Source of the DNA: an uncultured Psychrobacter sp.
GTDB lineage: Bacteria > Pseudomonadota > Gammaproteobacteria > Pseudomonadales > Moraxellaceae
Direction: 5' to 3'
NCBI GenBank assembly: GCA_947501045.1
Contig: CANMUI010000001.1
Location: forward strand, 434,001 to 498,000
DNA: 64,000 nt
The position numbers and the translations under genes are program-made. The notes under the pieces are model-generated. The model saw only the letters and a list, made by a program, of their open reading frames with translations, did no database searches and was not told the origin of the DNA. This document shows, in pieces, positions 51,706-60,107 of this stretch (its first letter is position 1; each line of letters starts with the position of its first letter).

Positions 51706-52704
51706 ATGAGCTCTCAACCGATGACTTTTCAAGATTTAATTCTAACTCTACAGAACTATTGGGCATCAAAAGGCTGCGTAGTCTTGCAACCTTATGACAT
51801 GGAAGTAGGGGCAGGTACTTTTCATACCGCTACTTTTTTACGCTCATTAGGTCCTGAGCGCTGGAATGCCGCTTATGTACAACCTTCACGCCGTCCCACC
51901 GATGGACGCTATGGTGATAACCCTAATCGCTTGCAGCATTATTATCAGTTTCAAGTGGTGCTCAAGCCTAATCCGCCTAACATCCAAGAGTTATATCTCG
52001 ACTCATTAAAAGCGATCGGTATTGATCCTTTAGTGCATGACGTGCGTTTCGTTGAAGATAACTGGGAGTCGCCAACATTAGGAGCATGGGGGCTGGGTTG
52101 GGAGATTTGGCTCAATGGCATGGAGGTGACACAGTTTACCTACTTCCAGCAAGTGGGTGGTATTGAGTGTTTTCCGGTCACAGGTGAGATTACTTACGGT
52201 CTTGAGCGCCTAGCTATGTACGTGCAAGGCGTCGATAGTGTTTATGATCTAGTTTGGGCGGATGGCGAATTTGGCCGCGTCACTTATGGCGATGTGTTTC
52301 ATCAAAACGAGGTCGAGCAGTCGACTTATAATTTTGAGCACGCTGATGTACCCATGATGGGTGATTTGTTTGATTTTTATGAACAGCAGGCAGATAAGCT
52401 TGTGGCTGCTGGATTGCCATTGCCCGCTTATGAGATGGTGCTCAAAGCCTCACATGCTTTTAACTTGCTTGATGCTCGTGGAGCCATTTCAGTTACTGAA
52501 CGCCAGCGCTTTATTTTGCGCGTACGCACATTAGCGCGCAAAGTAGCGTTTGGTTATGTTGAAGCGCGTGCCAAACTAGGTTTCCCTCTTGCAGAAGAGG
52601 CGCATCGCCAAGCGGCGCTAGATAAGTATCTGCCGAAAGACGATGAGACGGTAACTGAGCATGCTGGTCAAAACCAGTCAACTAAAAATAACAATGAGAA
52701 ATAG
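51706..52704 (+). CDS. glyQ: Glycyl-tRNA synthetase alpha subunit
   Basis: This 332-residue protein has the class II catalytic subunit signatures of bacterial GlyQ: LQNYWASKGCVVLQPYDMEVGAGTFH, LRSLGPERWNAAYVQPSRRPTDGRYGDNPNRLQHYYQFQV and FTYFQQVGGIECFPVTGEITYGLERLAMY. It forms an alpha2-beta2 enzyme with GlyS, charging tRNA-Gly such as the one at 30983. It is somewhat longer than E. coli GlyQ (303 residues) because of a polar C-terminal tail (DDETVTEHAGQNQST). It is separated from glyS by nine bases. Confidence 0.97.
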   Translation: MSSQPMTFQDLILTLQNYWASKGCVVLQPYDMEVGAGTFHTATFLRSLGPERWNAAYVQPSRRPTDGRYGDNPNRLQHYYQFQVVLKPNPPNIQELYLDSLKAIGIDPLVHDVRFVEDNWESPTLGAWGLGWEIWLNGMEVTQFTYFQQVGGIECFPVTGEITYGLERLAMYVQGVDSVYDLVWADGEFGRVTYGDVFHQNEVEQSTYNFEHADVPMMGDLFDFYEQQADKLVAAGLPLPAYEMVLKASHAFNLLDARGAISVTERQRFILRVRTLARKVAFGYVEARAKLGFPLAEEAHRQAALDKYLPKDDETVTEHAGQNQSTKNNNEK

Positions 52705-52713
52705 GAGCATCCC

Positions 52714-54807
52714 ATGAGTACTATTTTATTTGAGTTGGGGTGTGAAGAGCTGCCTCCAAAGAGTCTAAAACCGTTACGTGATGCCTTGCAAGCAAGCGTT
52801 ACTGACCAGCTAAACGAGGCTGATATCAACTTTGATAGCATAAAAGCGTATGCTGCGCCGCGCCGTTTGGCTCTGCAAATTGAAGGTATTAGCGATAAGC
52901 AGCCTGATCGTAGTGAACAAAAACGGGGTCCTGCGATCAAAGCGGCCTTTGATGCTGATGGCAATCCGACCCGCGCTGCCATGGGCTTTGCCAAGGGTTT
53001 AGGTATTGAGCCAAGCGAGCTTATCACCATTAATACCGATAAAGGCGATTATGTTGGCTTTGAGCAAACCATTCATGGTCAGGCGACAATTGAGCTGCTA
53101 CCGGAGATCTTTCAGACGGCACTTGATAATCTGCCTATTGCCAAACGTATGCGTTCAGGTACGAGCCGCGATGAGTTCGTGCGTCCGGTCCAGTGGGCGG
53201 TATTGATGCAAGACGATACTGTGATTGATGCGACGATCCAAGGTCATCAAACGGGTCAGCAGACGCGCGGACATCGCTTCCATAGCCCTGAATATCATAC
53301 TATTGATCACGCTGATAGTTATGAGTCACTTTTAAAAGACATCAAAGTTATCGCTGACTTTGATAAGCGTCAAATGCTGATCAAAAACCAAGTCAAAGCC
53401 TTAGCAGATGAGGTTAATGCTGATGAGATCATGCCACAAGACTTGCTAGATGAGGTGACCGCCTTAGTTGATCTGCCCATTGCTCTACGCGCAAGCTTTG
53501 AGCCGCGATTCTTGCAAGTGCCACAAGAAGCACTGATCTCAACCATGCAAGCGGATCAAAAATATTTTTGTTTAACGGATAAAGATGGCAAGCTGCAACC
53601 GTACTTTATTTTTATTACCAATATTGAGTCCAAAGACCCCAATCAAATTATTGAAGGTAATGAGAAGGTAGTGCGTCCGCGTCTGGCTGACGCTGAGTTT
53701 TTCTTTTTGCATGATCAAAAGCAGCCCTTATCTGCACTGACTGAGAGCTTAAAAACACGCGTGTTTCAAGATCAGCTGGGTACCATCTGGGAGAAATCGG
53801 AGCGTATCGCTAAGCTTGCCGCTTTTATTGCCACCCTTATGCAGCAGCAAGGCCAGCAGATTGATATTGATGAGACCGTACGTGCCGCTATGCTTTCTAA
53901 AGCGGACTTGGCAAGCTCACTGGTTGGCGAATATCCTGAATTGCAAGGTATCGCTGGGACTTACTACGCGCGTCTAAACGGCGAGCCTGAAGCGGTTGCT
54001 GCTAGCTTAGAAGAGCAGTATTTGCCTAAATTTAGCGGTGATGTACTGCCGCAAACACCAATCGGTATTTGCTTAGCGCTAGCGGATCGGTTGGATACGT
54101 TAGTAGGTATTTTCGCTATCGATCAAGCACCAACAGGTTCCAAAGACCCGTTTAGTTTGCGCCGTTCAGCGATTGGTATTTTGCGTATTTTGATCGAAAA
54201 GCAGCTGCCTATTAATTTGGTTGCGCTAGTCGAGCAAGCTATCAAAAACTACAGCGATGATAGCGGTAGTAAAATTGCTAAGATGGGCGATACCTTTACG
54301 CAAGTGATGGCGTTTTTGAACTCACGTTATCGAGCCATGTATACCGAGCAAGGTGTAGATGTCGATACCATTCAAGCAGTACAAGCTATCAATCCGCATA
54401 TGCCGCTTGATTTTGATCAGCGCATTCGCGCGGTACAAGCTTTTAGTGAGCTGCCGCAAGCCCAAAAGCTGGCAGAATCTAATAAGCGTGTGGCAAACAT
54501 TTTAGCCAAATCAGAAGGTCAAGTTGCAGATAAAGTTGATGAGACGCTGTTGTCAGAATCAGCTGAGCAAGCGTTATATGATGCTGTCCGTCAGGCTCAA
54601 TCAGATATTGCACCGCTACTTGAAAAAGCTAATTACACTCAAGTCTTGCAAACATTGGCAAGCTTAGATGAGCCGCTCACCCAGTTTTTTGAAAGTGTGA
54701 TGGTCAATAGCGAGGATGCTGCGCTGCAATCTAATCGCTTGGCGCTGCTTAAGCAAGTTCGGGCGTTGTTTCTGACGGTGGCTGATATTAGTGAGCTACA
54801 GTTATAA
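52714..54807 (+). CDS. glyS: Glycyl-tRNA synthetase beta subunit
   Basis: This 697-residue protein opens with ILFELGCEELPPKSL, the GlyS hallmark. An HD-like domain and a C-terminal DALR-type anticodon-binding region (about 580-690) follow. PQEALISTMQADQKYFCL and GTIWEKSERIAKLAAFI are further GlyS blocks. The beta subunit binds tRNA-Gly and is required for aminoacylation with GlyQ. TAGGAGCATCCC before the ATG is a good ribosome site, and the gene is co-transcribed with glyQ. A terminator lies 42 bp downstream. Confidence 0.97.
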   Translation: MSTILFELGCEELPPKSLKPLRDALQASVTDQLNEADINFDSIKAYAAPRRLALQIEGISDKQPDRSEQKRGPAIKAAFDADGNPTRAAMGFAKGLGIEPSELITINTDKGDYVGFEQTIHGQATIELLPEIFQTALDNLPIAKRMRSGTSRDEFVRPVQWAVLMQDDTVIDATIQGHQTGQQTRGHRFHSPEYHTIDHADSYESLLKDIKVIADFDKRQMLIKNQVKALADEVNADEIMPQDLLDEVTALVDLPIALRASFEPRFLQVPQEALISTMQADQKYFCLTDKDGKLQPYFIFITNIESKDPNQIIEGNEKVVRPRLADAEFFFLHDQKQPLSALTESLKTRVFQDQLGTIWEKSERIAKLAAFIATLMQQQGQQIDIDETVRAAMLSKADLASSLVGEYPELQGIAGTYYARLNGEPEAVAASLEEQYLPKFSGDVLPQTPIGICLALADRLDTLVGIFAIDQAPTGSKDPFSLRRSAIGILRILIEKQLPINLVALVEQAIKNYSDDSGSKIAKMGDTFTQVMAFLNSRYRAMYTEQGVDVDTIQAVQAINPHMPLDFDQRIRAVQAFSELPQAQKLAESNKRVANILAKSEGQVADKVDETLLSESAEQALYDAVRQAQSDIAPLLEKANYTQVLQTLASLDEPLTQFFESVMVNSEDAALQSNRLALLKQVRALFLTVADISELQL

Positions 54808-54848
54808 AGCTTTGTTCAACACCACGCCTCATTTTTCAAAATATAATT

Positions 54849-54877
54849 AAAAAACTGGCCTTGATAGCCAGTTTTTT
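54849..54877 (+). terminator. Intrinsic terminator of glyQS
   Basis: AAAACTGGC pairs with GCCAGTTTT around a seven-base loop, with a T-run in and after the right arm. Confidence 0.9.
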
Positions 54878-55043
54878 GATGCGCATATGATTGTATACTG
54901 AGTATATAAAATTCAGTTAGATAGCTGCATTTAGCTAGATAAAGAGGTAATTAATACAGTAATACCTGTGCCCATAGTAAATTTTGCAGTAAACTTCGTG
55001 TTGTATATCTAGATAGACAATCTTTATTCAAAGGAGCATAGCT

Positions 55044-55325
55044 GTGTTTGCTGTTATTGTTACTATCATCATTATTTGGATCTGCATGTGGGGCTTTTAT
55101 AAGTTTATGTATCCACGCGCGCCAAAGAGCATGATGCCAAAAGAGGGCGATGTAACTACCCTGCGCCAATGCAACTTTTGTGGCAACCATTTGGCTGAGT
55201 ATCGCGGGGTCGTTGAAAACCGCTCTATTGATACTGCTGCCGACAAAGAACCTGCCAACAATGAGCTGTTTTTTTGTAACTATGAACATCAAGCTGATTT
55301 TCACGCTGGTAAAACGTATCAGTAA
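55044..55325 (+). CDS. Small membrane protein with zinc-ribbon-like motif (PP0621-like)
   Basis: This 93-residue protein has a GTG start at 55044, fixed by AAGGAG seven bases upstream. One N-terminal membrane helix (2-19) is followed by a soluble part with QCNFCGNHLAEYRG (CxxC near 43-46) and ELFFCNYEHQADF (Cys and His near 78-82). The CxxC...C..EH pattern is like that of PP0621-family proteins and would bind a metal, probably zinc. Function unknown. It is convergent with zapA without a clear terminator between them. Confidence 0.7.
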   Translation: MFAVIVTIIIIWICMWGFYKFMYPRAPKSMMPKEGDVTTLRQCNFCGNHLAEYRGVVENRSIDTAADKEPANNELFFCNYEHQADFHAGKTYQ

Positions 55326-55368
55326 CAGCGCCTTATTTGCTATTGTTAATACGTTTTACTAATACAAG

Positions 55369-55857
55369 TTACAGTATAGACTTGGCGTCTTGCATAATTT
55401 TACTGAGTAACTCTTCTGCCTGTTTACTCTGCTGCTTATTGGTAGCATTGGTTTTGTCGTTAGTATGAATTTTTTCGTATAAGTTTAAACAGCAAAGTAC
55501 TAGCAGGTTCTCTTGGCTCAAGCCTGGTGCGTCCTTTTTGATATCGAGCAAAAAGTTATTGATATAATAGACCGCCGAGCGCAGCTCTGCCTCTTCATCT
55601 ACAGGACAATAAATCTGATAAGTTACCCCAGCGATAACAATATCGACTTTTTTCATTTGCGGCTTAGAAGCGGTCGCAGATTTTTTACCGGTATTGCTAG
55701 CACTGACATTAACAGCATCATCAACTGAACGACTAGGCGCTATGGTTTGTACCGTAGTTGATTGCGTATTATCTTTACTTTTAGGCATGTTTGTATTTGG
55801 GTTTTGCGCTGACGATGATTTATCGTTTTGAGCGGAGCTGCTGTTATTGTCGGTCAT
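55369..55857 (-). CDS. zapA: Cell division protein ZapA with long N-terminal extension
   Basis: This 162-residue protein has a ZapA domain over about 69-162: KKVDIVIAGVTYQIYCPVDEEAELRSAVYYINNFLLDIKK, then LSQENLLVLCCLNLYEKI and a C-terminal coiled coil. ZapA binds and bundles FtsZ at the division ring. The first 65 residues are a Ser/Asn/Thr/Lys-rich disordered tail absent from E. coli ZapA (109 residues). A shorter start at the Met of MKKVD (codon 68) is possible, but the whole frame is open. The upstream neighbour encodes a coiled-coil protein of ZapB type. Confidence 0.85.
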   Translation of the reverse strand: MTDNNSSSAQNDKSSSAQNPNTNMPKSKDNTQSTTVQTIAPSRSVDDAVNVSASNTGKKSATASKPQMKKVDIVIAGVTYQIYCPVDEEAELRSAVYYINNFLLDIKKDAPGLSQENLLVLCCLNLYEKIHTNDKTNATNKQQSKQAEELLSKIMQDAKSIL

Positions 55858-55958
55858 AATAAATCCTACTAGGTAACGTCGTGAAAATGATTAAATAGTG
55901 TGGTTAACAGTCAAGAAGTATTGTAAAGGCATGCTTAATCAAAGAGTGTGTGCCAAGC

Positions 55959-56402
55959 TTAGCCTTCCATCTGATCTATACGGGTTAAGCGTTTTAACAC
56001 CACTTGAGTTCGTTCAGCAGCCAGCTGGTTTTTTTCTTGCAAGTCATGGTTTTGTTGCTTGATATCATGGTTTTGCTGCTTTAACTGGTCGTTATGCTGT
56101 TGTAGTTCACTATTTTTTCGCTGCAAATCAGCCAGTTGTTTATGTAGCTTGTCTTGTTCCTCACCGATCATATGATGCGCTTCAGCTAGATTTTGATAGC
56201 GCTTATCCAAGTCGCCCAGTTGTTTTTTAGCACTATCATGCTCATTTCTATAGTTACTAAGCTGAGTTTTGAGCGCTGCTAATTCTTTTGGATCAGTATT
56301 AGGCTTTTGTTTAAGGCTATTGAGCTCATCATTTACCAGTTGATACTTTTTTTTGATATCGATTATCGTTTTTTCTAAGACTTTAAGTTGATCGTACATC
56401 AT
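55959..56402 (-). CDS. Coiled-coil protein next to zapA (TIGR02449/ZapB-like)
   Basis: This 147-residue protein is predicted to be coiled coil from about 5 to 140 with heptad-spaced hydrophobics, Gln/Asn/Lys-rich and without membrane segments. It contains a short internal repeat (QQNHDIKQQNHDLQEKNQ near 110-127). The genomic position upstream of zapA is where many gammaproteobacteria encode the TIGR02449 protein, described as ZapB-like. A role at the division ring is likely by context, not by clear sequence identity. ATGATG gives two possible starts. Confidence 0.72.
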   Translation of the reverse strand: MMYDQLKVLEKTIIDIKKKYQLVNDELNSLKQKPNTDPKELAALKTQLSNYRNEHDSAKKQLGDLDKRYQNLAEAHHMIGEEQDKLHKQLADLQRKNSELQQHNDQLKQQNHDIKQQNHDLQEKNQLAAERTQVVLKRLTRIDQMEG

Positions 56403-56644
56403 TTATTTTTATCCTTAAAGGTTGCAGGTGAATATGAATTTTTTCATTATGTTTAATAATGCCATAGGTGACCGCATAATAGCTATATCAACAGAGTAAT
56501 TGCAAGAATTGACCTTTGTTTTTTATTTTTTGTCTTAGGATTTACTATTATAGTGACCATTACAACACTATATTCTCAGGTGACTACCAATCAATAACTA
56601 TTTAAGTACCCATTTAAGTACCCACTACTATTAGGATAACTATT

Positions 56645-57298
56645 ATGAATGACAATATCTCAGGATGGAATACGTGGTCTGCTGCCATTAGCGATTGGAC
56701 GGATATAAGTATCAGTGAGCTGCATGGCTTTATGACCGGACTTATGACCGCTTGCCATGCGCCAGATGAGGCAGGCTGGGCGACGGTACTTGAGGAGTTA
56801 AGCTTTGCGCCTCTGCCGGATGAAGCATTAACGTTGCTCACAGAAGAGGCGGAAGACACCGTGTTTCAGCTTAAAGATAAAGATGATGCTTATGCCTACA
56901 CGCCTCTGGTGCCCGATGATGAGCATGATTTATACGAGCGGGTAATAGCATTGAAACAATGGGCGAACGGTTTTATGACCGGCTTTGGTATTACTGATTG
57001 TAGCCTAAGTAGCGATGAAAATGAGATGTTAACAGACCTTGCCAAGATCGGCGCGATTCGTCTAGAAGAGGATGAAGATTATGAGGGCGGCGAAGAGTCA
57101 TATCTATATATTTATGAATTTGCGCGTATGGTGCCAGTAAGCTTTGCTACGCGTACGCGCAAATCTATTAAAGAGCTGGCTTTGATAGCGGGCCTACCCA
57201 TTGATGCCAAAACGACCAAAGAGCGACAAGAAGAGGGCAAATTGTCCAAACCTATGCCGCCAGTGGTTGATGTAATGAACCAGAATAATCCATCATAA
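56645..57298 (+). CDS. UPF0149 (YgfB-like) family protein
   Basis: This 217-residue acidic protein has the YgfB/YecA layout: ISISELHGFMTGLMTACHAPDEAGW near residues 18-42 and LKQWANGFMTGFGITD near 105. No C-terminal SEC-type zinc motif is present. In Pseudomonas YgfB modulates beta-lactamase and peptidoglycan recycling genes; the general function is open. It is divergent from the coiled-coil gene, the conserved ygfB-zapB-zapA arrangement. A 12-bp tandem repeat (ATTTAAGTACCC) lies just upstream at 56600-56623. Confidence 0.85.
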   Translation: MNDNISGWNTWSAAISDWTDISISELHGFMTGLMTACHAPDEAGWATVLEELSFAPLPDEALTLLTEEAEDTVFQLKDKDDAYAYTPLVPDDEHDLYERVIALKQWANGFMTGFGITDCSLSSDENEMLTDLAKIGAIRLEEDEDYEGGEESYLYIYEFARMVPVSFATRTRKSIKELALIAGLPIDAKTTKERQEEGKLSKPMPPVVDVMNQNNPS

Positions 57299-57347
57299 AG
57301 TAATTAAGAAATGCTAAAAGAATAATGCTAAGTTAAGGAGGGTAACC

Positions 57348-57830
57348 ATGATAACTGATACTGATATGAAACATTTACGCCGCTGCGTGGAGCTGGCAAG
57401 CGAGGCGCTAGAAGCAGGCGATGCGCCTTTTGGCAGCGTACTGGTTGCTGATGATGGCAAAGTGCTCTATGAAGACCGCAATCGTACTAATAGTGTAGCG
57501 GTGACTTATCATCCAGAGATCGCCCTTGCGCGCTGGGCGGCTAAAAATATGAGTGAGGAGGCGCGAGCAAAGGCTACCGTTTATACTTCAGGTGAGCACT
57601 GTGCTATGTGTTCAGCGGCGCATGGTTTGGCTGGCCTTGGACGCATCGTTTATGTCAGCTCTGCTAAGCAACTCGGCGAGTGGATGGCGGATATGGGCGT
57701 AGAGTCGCCCCTCTCTATTAACTCTTTATCTATTCAAGAAGTGGCACCAAATGTCTCTGTTGATGGGCCAGTAGAGGGTTTAGACCAAGAAGTAAAAGCA
57801 CTACAACAACGTTCAGTCAAAAACAGCTAA
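57348..57830 (+). CDS. Nucleoside deaminase (CDA-fold)
   Basis: This 160-residue protein has zinc-site residues His55 and catalytic Glu57 in HPEIA, and Cys85/Cys88 in GEHCAMC. DAPFGSVLVADDGKVLYEDRNRT is the usual substrate-binding start. The PCxxC proline is replaced by His and HAE reads HPE, so it is not TadA; it is closer to guanine- or cytosine-type nucleobase deaminases. GGAGGGTAACC precedes the ATG. It is 49 bp after the UPF0149 gene and 23 bp before argE, so it is probably co-transcribed. Confidence 0.82.
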   Translation: MITDTDMKHLRRCVELASEALEAGDAPFGSVLVADDGKVLYEDRNRTNSVAVTYHPEIALARWAAKNMSEEARAKATVYTSGEHCAMCSAAHGLAGLGRIVYVSSAKQLGEWMADMGVESPLSINSLSIQEVAPNVSVDGPVEGLDQEVKALQQRSVKNS

Positions 57831-57853
57831 AGTCGATAGGCTAAGGATATCTC

Positions 57854-59107
57854 ATGACAATAACGATCAGCAATAACGATACTAATAATAGTAATGAAAA
57901 TATGCTCGCCTCTGATAGCCATTATCCTACGCAAAGTATCGATTGGCTGACACGTTTGATTGGTTTTGATACGGTCAGTCGCCATTCAAACTTGGCACTT
58001 ATTGAAGATGTACAAGGGTATTGTGAGCAGCTAGGTTTGAGCGTAGATTTGACCTTTAACGAGACGAAAAACAAAGCCAATCTGTTTGTCACGGTACCAG
58101 CCGGGAAAAACAGCGATGCCGTAAATGGCGGTCTTGTGCTCTCAGGTCATACTGACGTGGTACCTGTCGATGGCCAAGACTGGTCATCTGATCCGTTTAA
58201 AGCGATAATACGCGGCGATAAACTATATGGGCGCGGTGCTTGTGATATGAAAGGTTTTATTGCCTGTACGCTGACAATGCTGCCAAAAGCCGTACAATTA
58301 TCTAAGGCAGGTAAGCTTAACCGTCCGCTACATCTTGCTTTTTCATTCGATGAAGAGGTGGGCTGTTTGGGCGCGCCACTGATTTTAGCAGATATTAAGG
58401 CGCGTGGTATCACGCCGGACTATTGCATCGTTGGTGAGCCCACCAATATGACCATGGTAGTCGCGCATAAGGGTATTGCTGTTTATCGTTGCCGCGTTCA
58501 TGGTAAGTCGGCGCATTCATCACTCACCAAGCAAGGCGTCAATGCCATCAGCTATGCTAGTCGCTTGGTCGGTTATGTTGATAACTTAGCGGAAGAGATA
58601 AGTCAGCGCGAGGATAACGACGACTTGTTTGATGTGCCGTACTCCACCCTATCGGTCGGTACGATTCAAGGCGGCACGGCGACTAATATTGTGCCCAATT
58701 TATGCGAATTCACTTTTGATTATCGTAATTTGCCGCACATGAATCAAGAAGAGGTGATAGCGCCGATCAAAGCTAAAATTACCGATTTAACCAAGCAGAT
58801 GCAGAAACGCGCGCCGGAGACTGGTATTGAGCTGATTCAAGAAGAAAGTGTTCCTGCCATGACCGATAGTGATAGTGCTGAATTGCAGCAGTTAATAGCT
58901 GCGCTCACAGGTGACAGCAAGCGCCACAAAGTTGCTTATGCCACCGAAGGCGGACAGTTTACCAATAGCGGTATTCCAACTATCATTTGTGGCCCAGGTA
59001 GCATCGAGCAGGCACACAAAGCGGATGAGTTTGTTGCACTTAGCGAGATTGCGCGCTGTGATGGGTTCTTAAGGAAGCTTTTGGATAGTTGTACAGTTGG
59101 CGAGTAA
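57854..59107 (+). CDS. argE: Acetylornithine deacetylase
   Basis: This 417-residue M20 metallohydrolase has the metal ligands SGHTDVVPVDG, GACDMKG, FDEEVGCLG and VGEPTNM in order, then a dimerisation domain with AHSSLTKQGVNAI and a late GPGSIEQAHKADE. This is the ArgE pattern (VVAHKGI, ATEGG). It removes acetate from N2-acetylornithine in arginine synthesis. An N-terminal Asn/Thr-rich leader of about 25 residues is extra compared with E. coli ArgE (383). AAGGATATCTC lies before the ATG. Confidence 0.93.
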   Translation: MTITISNNDTNNSNENMLASDSHYPTQSIDWLTRLIGFDTVSRHSNLALIEDVQGYCEQLGLSVDLTFNETKNKANLFVTVPAGKNSDAVNGGLVLSGHTDVVPVDGQDWSSDPFKAIIRGDKLYGRGACDMKGFIACTLTMLPKAVQLSKAGKLNRPLHLAFSFDEEVGCLGAPLILADIKARGITPDYCIVGEPTNMTMVVAHKGIAVYRCRVHGKSAHSSLTKQGVNAISYASRLVGYVDNLAEEISQREDNDDLFDVPYSTLSVGTIQGGTATNIVPNLCEFTFDYRNLPHMNQEEVIAPIKAKITDLTKQMQKRAPETGIELIQEESVPAMTDSDSAELQQLIAALTGDSKRHKVAYATEGGQFTNSGIPTIICGPGSIEQAHKADEFVALSEIARCDGFLRKLLDSCTVGE

Positions 59108-59136
59108 GTCAGTTATTCTTGAAGCTGAGTAGTATA

Positions 59137-59164
59137 AAAAACACCGTCTACATGGCGGTGTTTT
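59137..59164 (+). terminator. Intrinsic terminator of argE
   Basis: AAAACACCG pairs with CGGTGTTTT around an eight- to nine-base loop; the U-tract lies at the end of the right arm. Confidence 0.85.
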
Positions 59165-59220
59165 ACCGTTGAATAGCTAGTTTTTGAAAAGAGTTTTGAA
59201 TAATAGAGTAGGGGTTGTCG

Positions 59221-59961
59221 ATGTCTTGGCATTTATTTACGGTATTTTTTGTTAGTACCTTTTTTATATCAGCGACTCCAGGTCCTAATATGCTGTTGGC
59301 TTTTCAGTATGGTCTTAACTATGGCGTCAAGCGTACCTTATGGACTCTAGCCGGTTTGAGCTTGGGACTGTTTATTTTATTATTATCAACTCTATTAGGA
59401 CTTGACGTTGTTAGCCGTCAATCACCTTGGTTATTAGATATTATTAAAGCCGTCGGAGCCCTGTATTTGATTTATCTAGGGGTTGTATCATGGCGCGATA
59501 CTGGCAAGACCAGTTTAGTGGACGATGCGAGGGCTATGGATGCAGAAGTCACCGAGGACTATTACGCTACGCTTAACTCGTCTCATGTTAAACAAAAAAA
59601 TCTTAAACCGCGCACGTTATCGAGCGCCGCTGTCAAAGTCGTTCCTAGTAATTTGATTCTATTTCGAACTGGCATTTGGGTATCGTTATCTAATCCCAAA
59701 GCAATATTATTTTTCGCCGCCTTTTTCCCAAAATTCATTAACTTTAATGCGCCGCTATGGCCGCAGTATATATTATTGACGCTAGGATTGTTTGTCAGTG
59801 AGACTATTTGGCAAATAGTGTATACGGTCGGCGGGAAACAATTGGCAGGCTGGCTCGATGTTGGCGATCGTCTGGCTTGGCTAAATCGAGCTTGCGGAGT
59901 GATATTTATGTTGATTGCTGCTGCTTTATTGGCTGAGGTAATTAATACGCTTTTGGCCTGA
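59221..59961 (+). CDS. LysE/RhtB-family amino-acid exporter
   Basis: This 246-residue protein begins at the ATG at 59221 (AGGGG seven bases upstream), preferred to the TTG six bases earlier. Six membrane helices are likely. The family start FISATPGPNMLLAFQYGLNYGVKRTLWTLAGLSLG (residues 17-51) and WVSLSNPKAILFFAAFFPKFIN (near 157) are clear. A polar loop of about 45 residues (near 100-145) is longer than usual. Members export homoserine, threonine, leucine or other amino acids by proton exchange; the substrate is not predictable here. Confidence 0.88.
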   Translation: MSWHLFTVFFVSTFFISATPGPNMLLAFQYGLNYGVKRTLWTLAGLSLGLFILLLSTLLGLDVVSRQSPWLLDIIKAVGALYLIYLGVVSWRDTGKTSLVDDARAMDAEVTEDYYATLNSSHVKQKNLKPRTLSSAAVKVVPSNLILFRTGIWVSLSNPKAILFFAAFFPKFINFNAPLWPQYILLTLGLFVSETIWQIVYTVGGKQLAGWLDVGDRLAWLNRACGVIFMLIAAALLAEVINTLLA

Positions 59962-60007
59962 GAAGCTTTGAGTGGTTATCAGATCGAGTTTGGTTCTCCA
60001 TGGCTAT

Positions 60008-60047
60008 AAAAAAGCCGTTCACCATCTATGAGTGAACGGCTTTTTTT
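60008..60047. terminator. Bidirectional terminator between the LysE-type and miaB genes
   Basis: A perfect AAAGCCGTTCAC / GTGAACGGCTTT stem around a nine-base loop has A-run and T-run on the two sides. Confidence 0.93.
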
Positions 60048-60107
60048 AGTTTAAACTGTTGGGATTTTATTATTTACAGAGCAATCGGCAACACAAATGC
60101 AATAATT

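Noticed and set aside
55326..55368. 6S RNA (ssrS) next to zapA
   Set aside because: ssrS often follows zapA in gammaproteobacteria, but only 43 bases separate zapA from the convergent gene, too few for a roughly 180-nt RNA.
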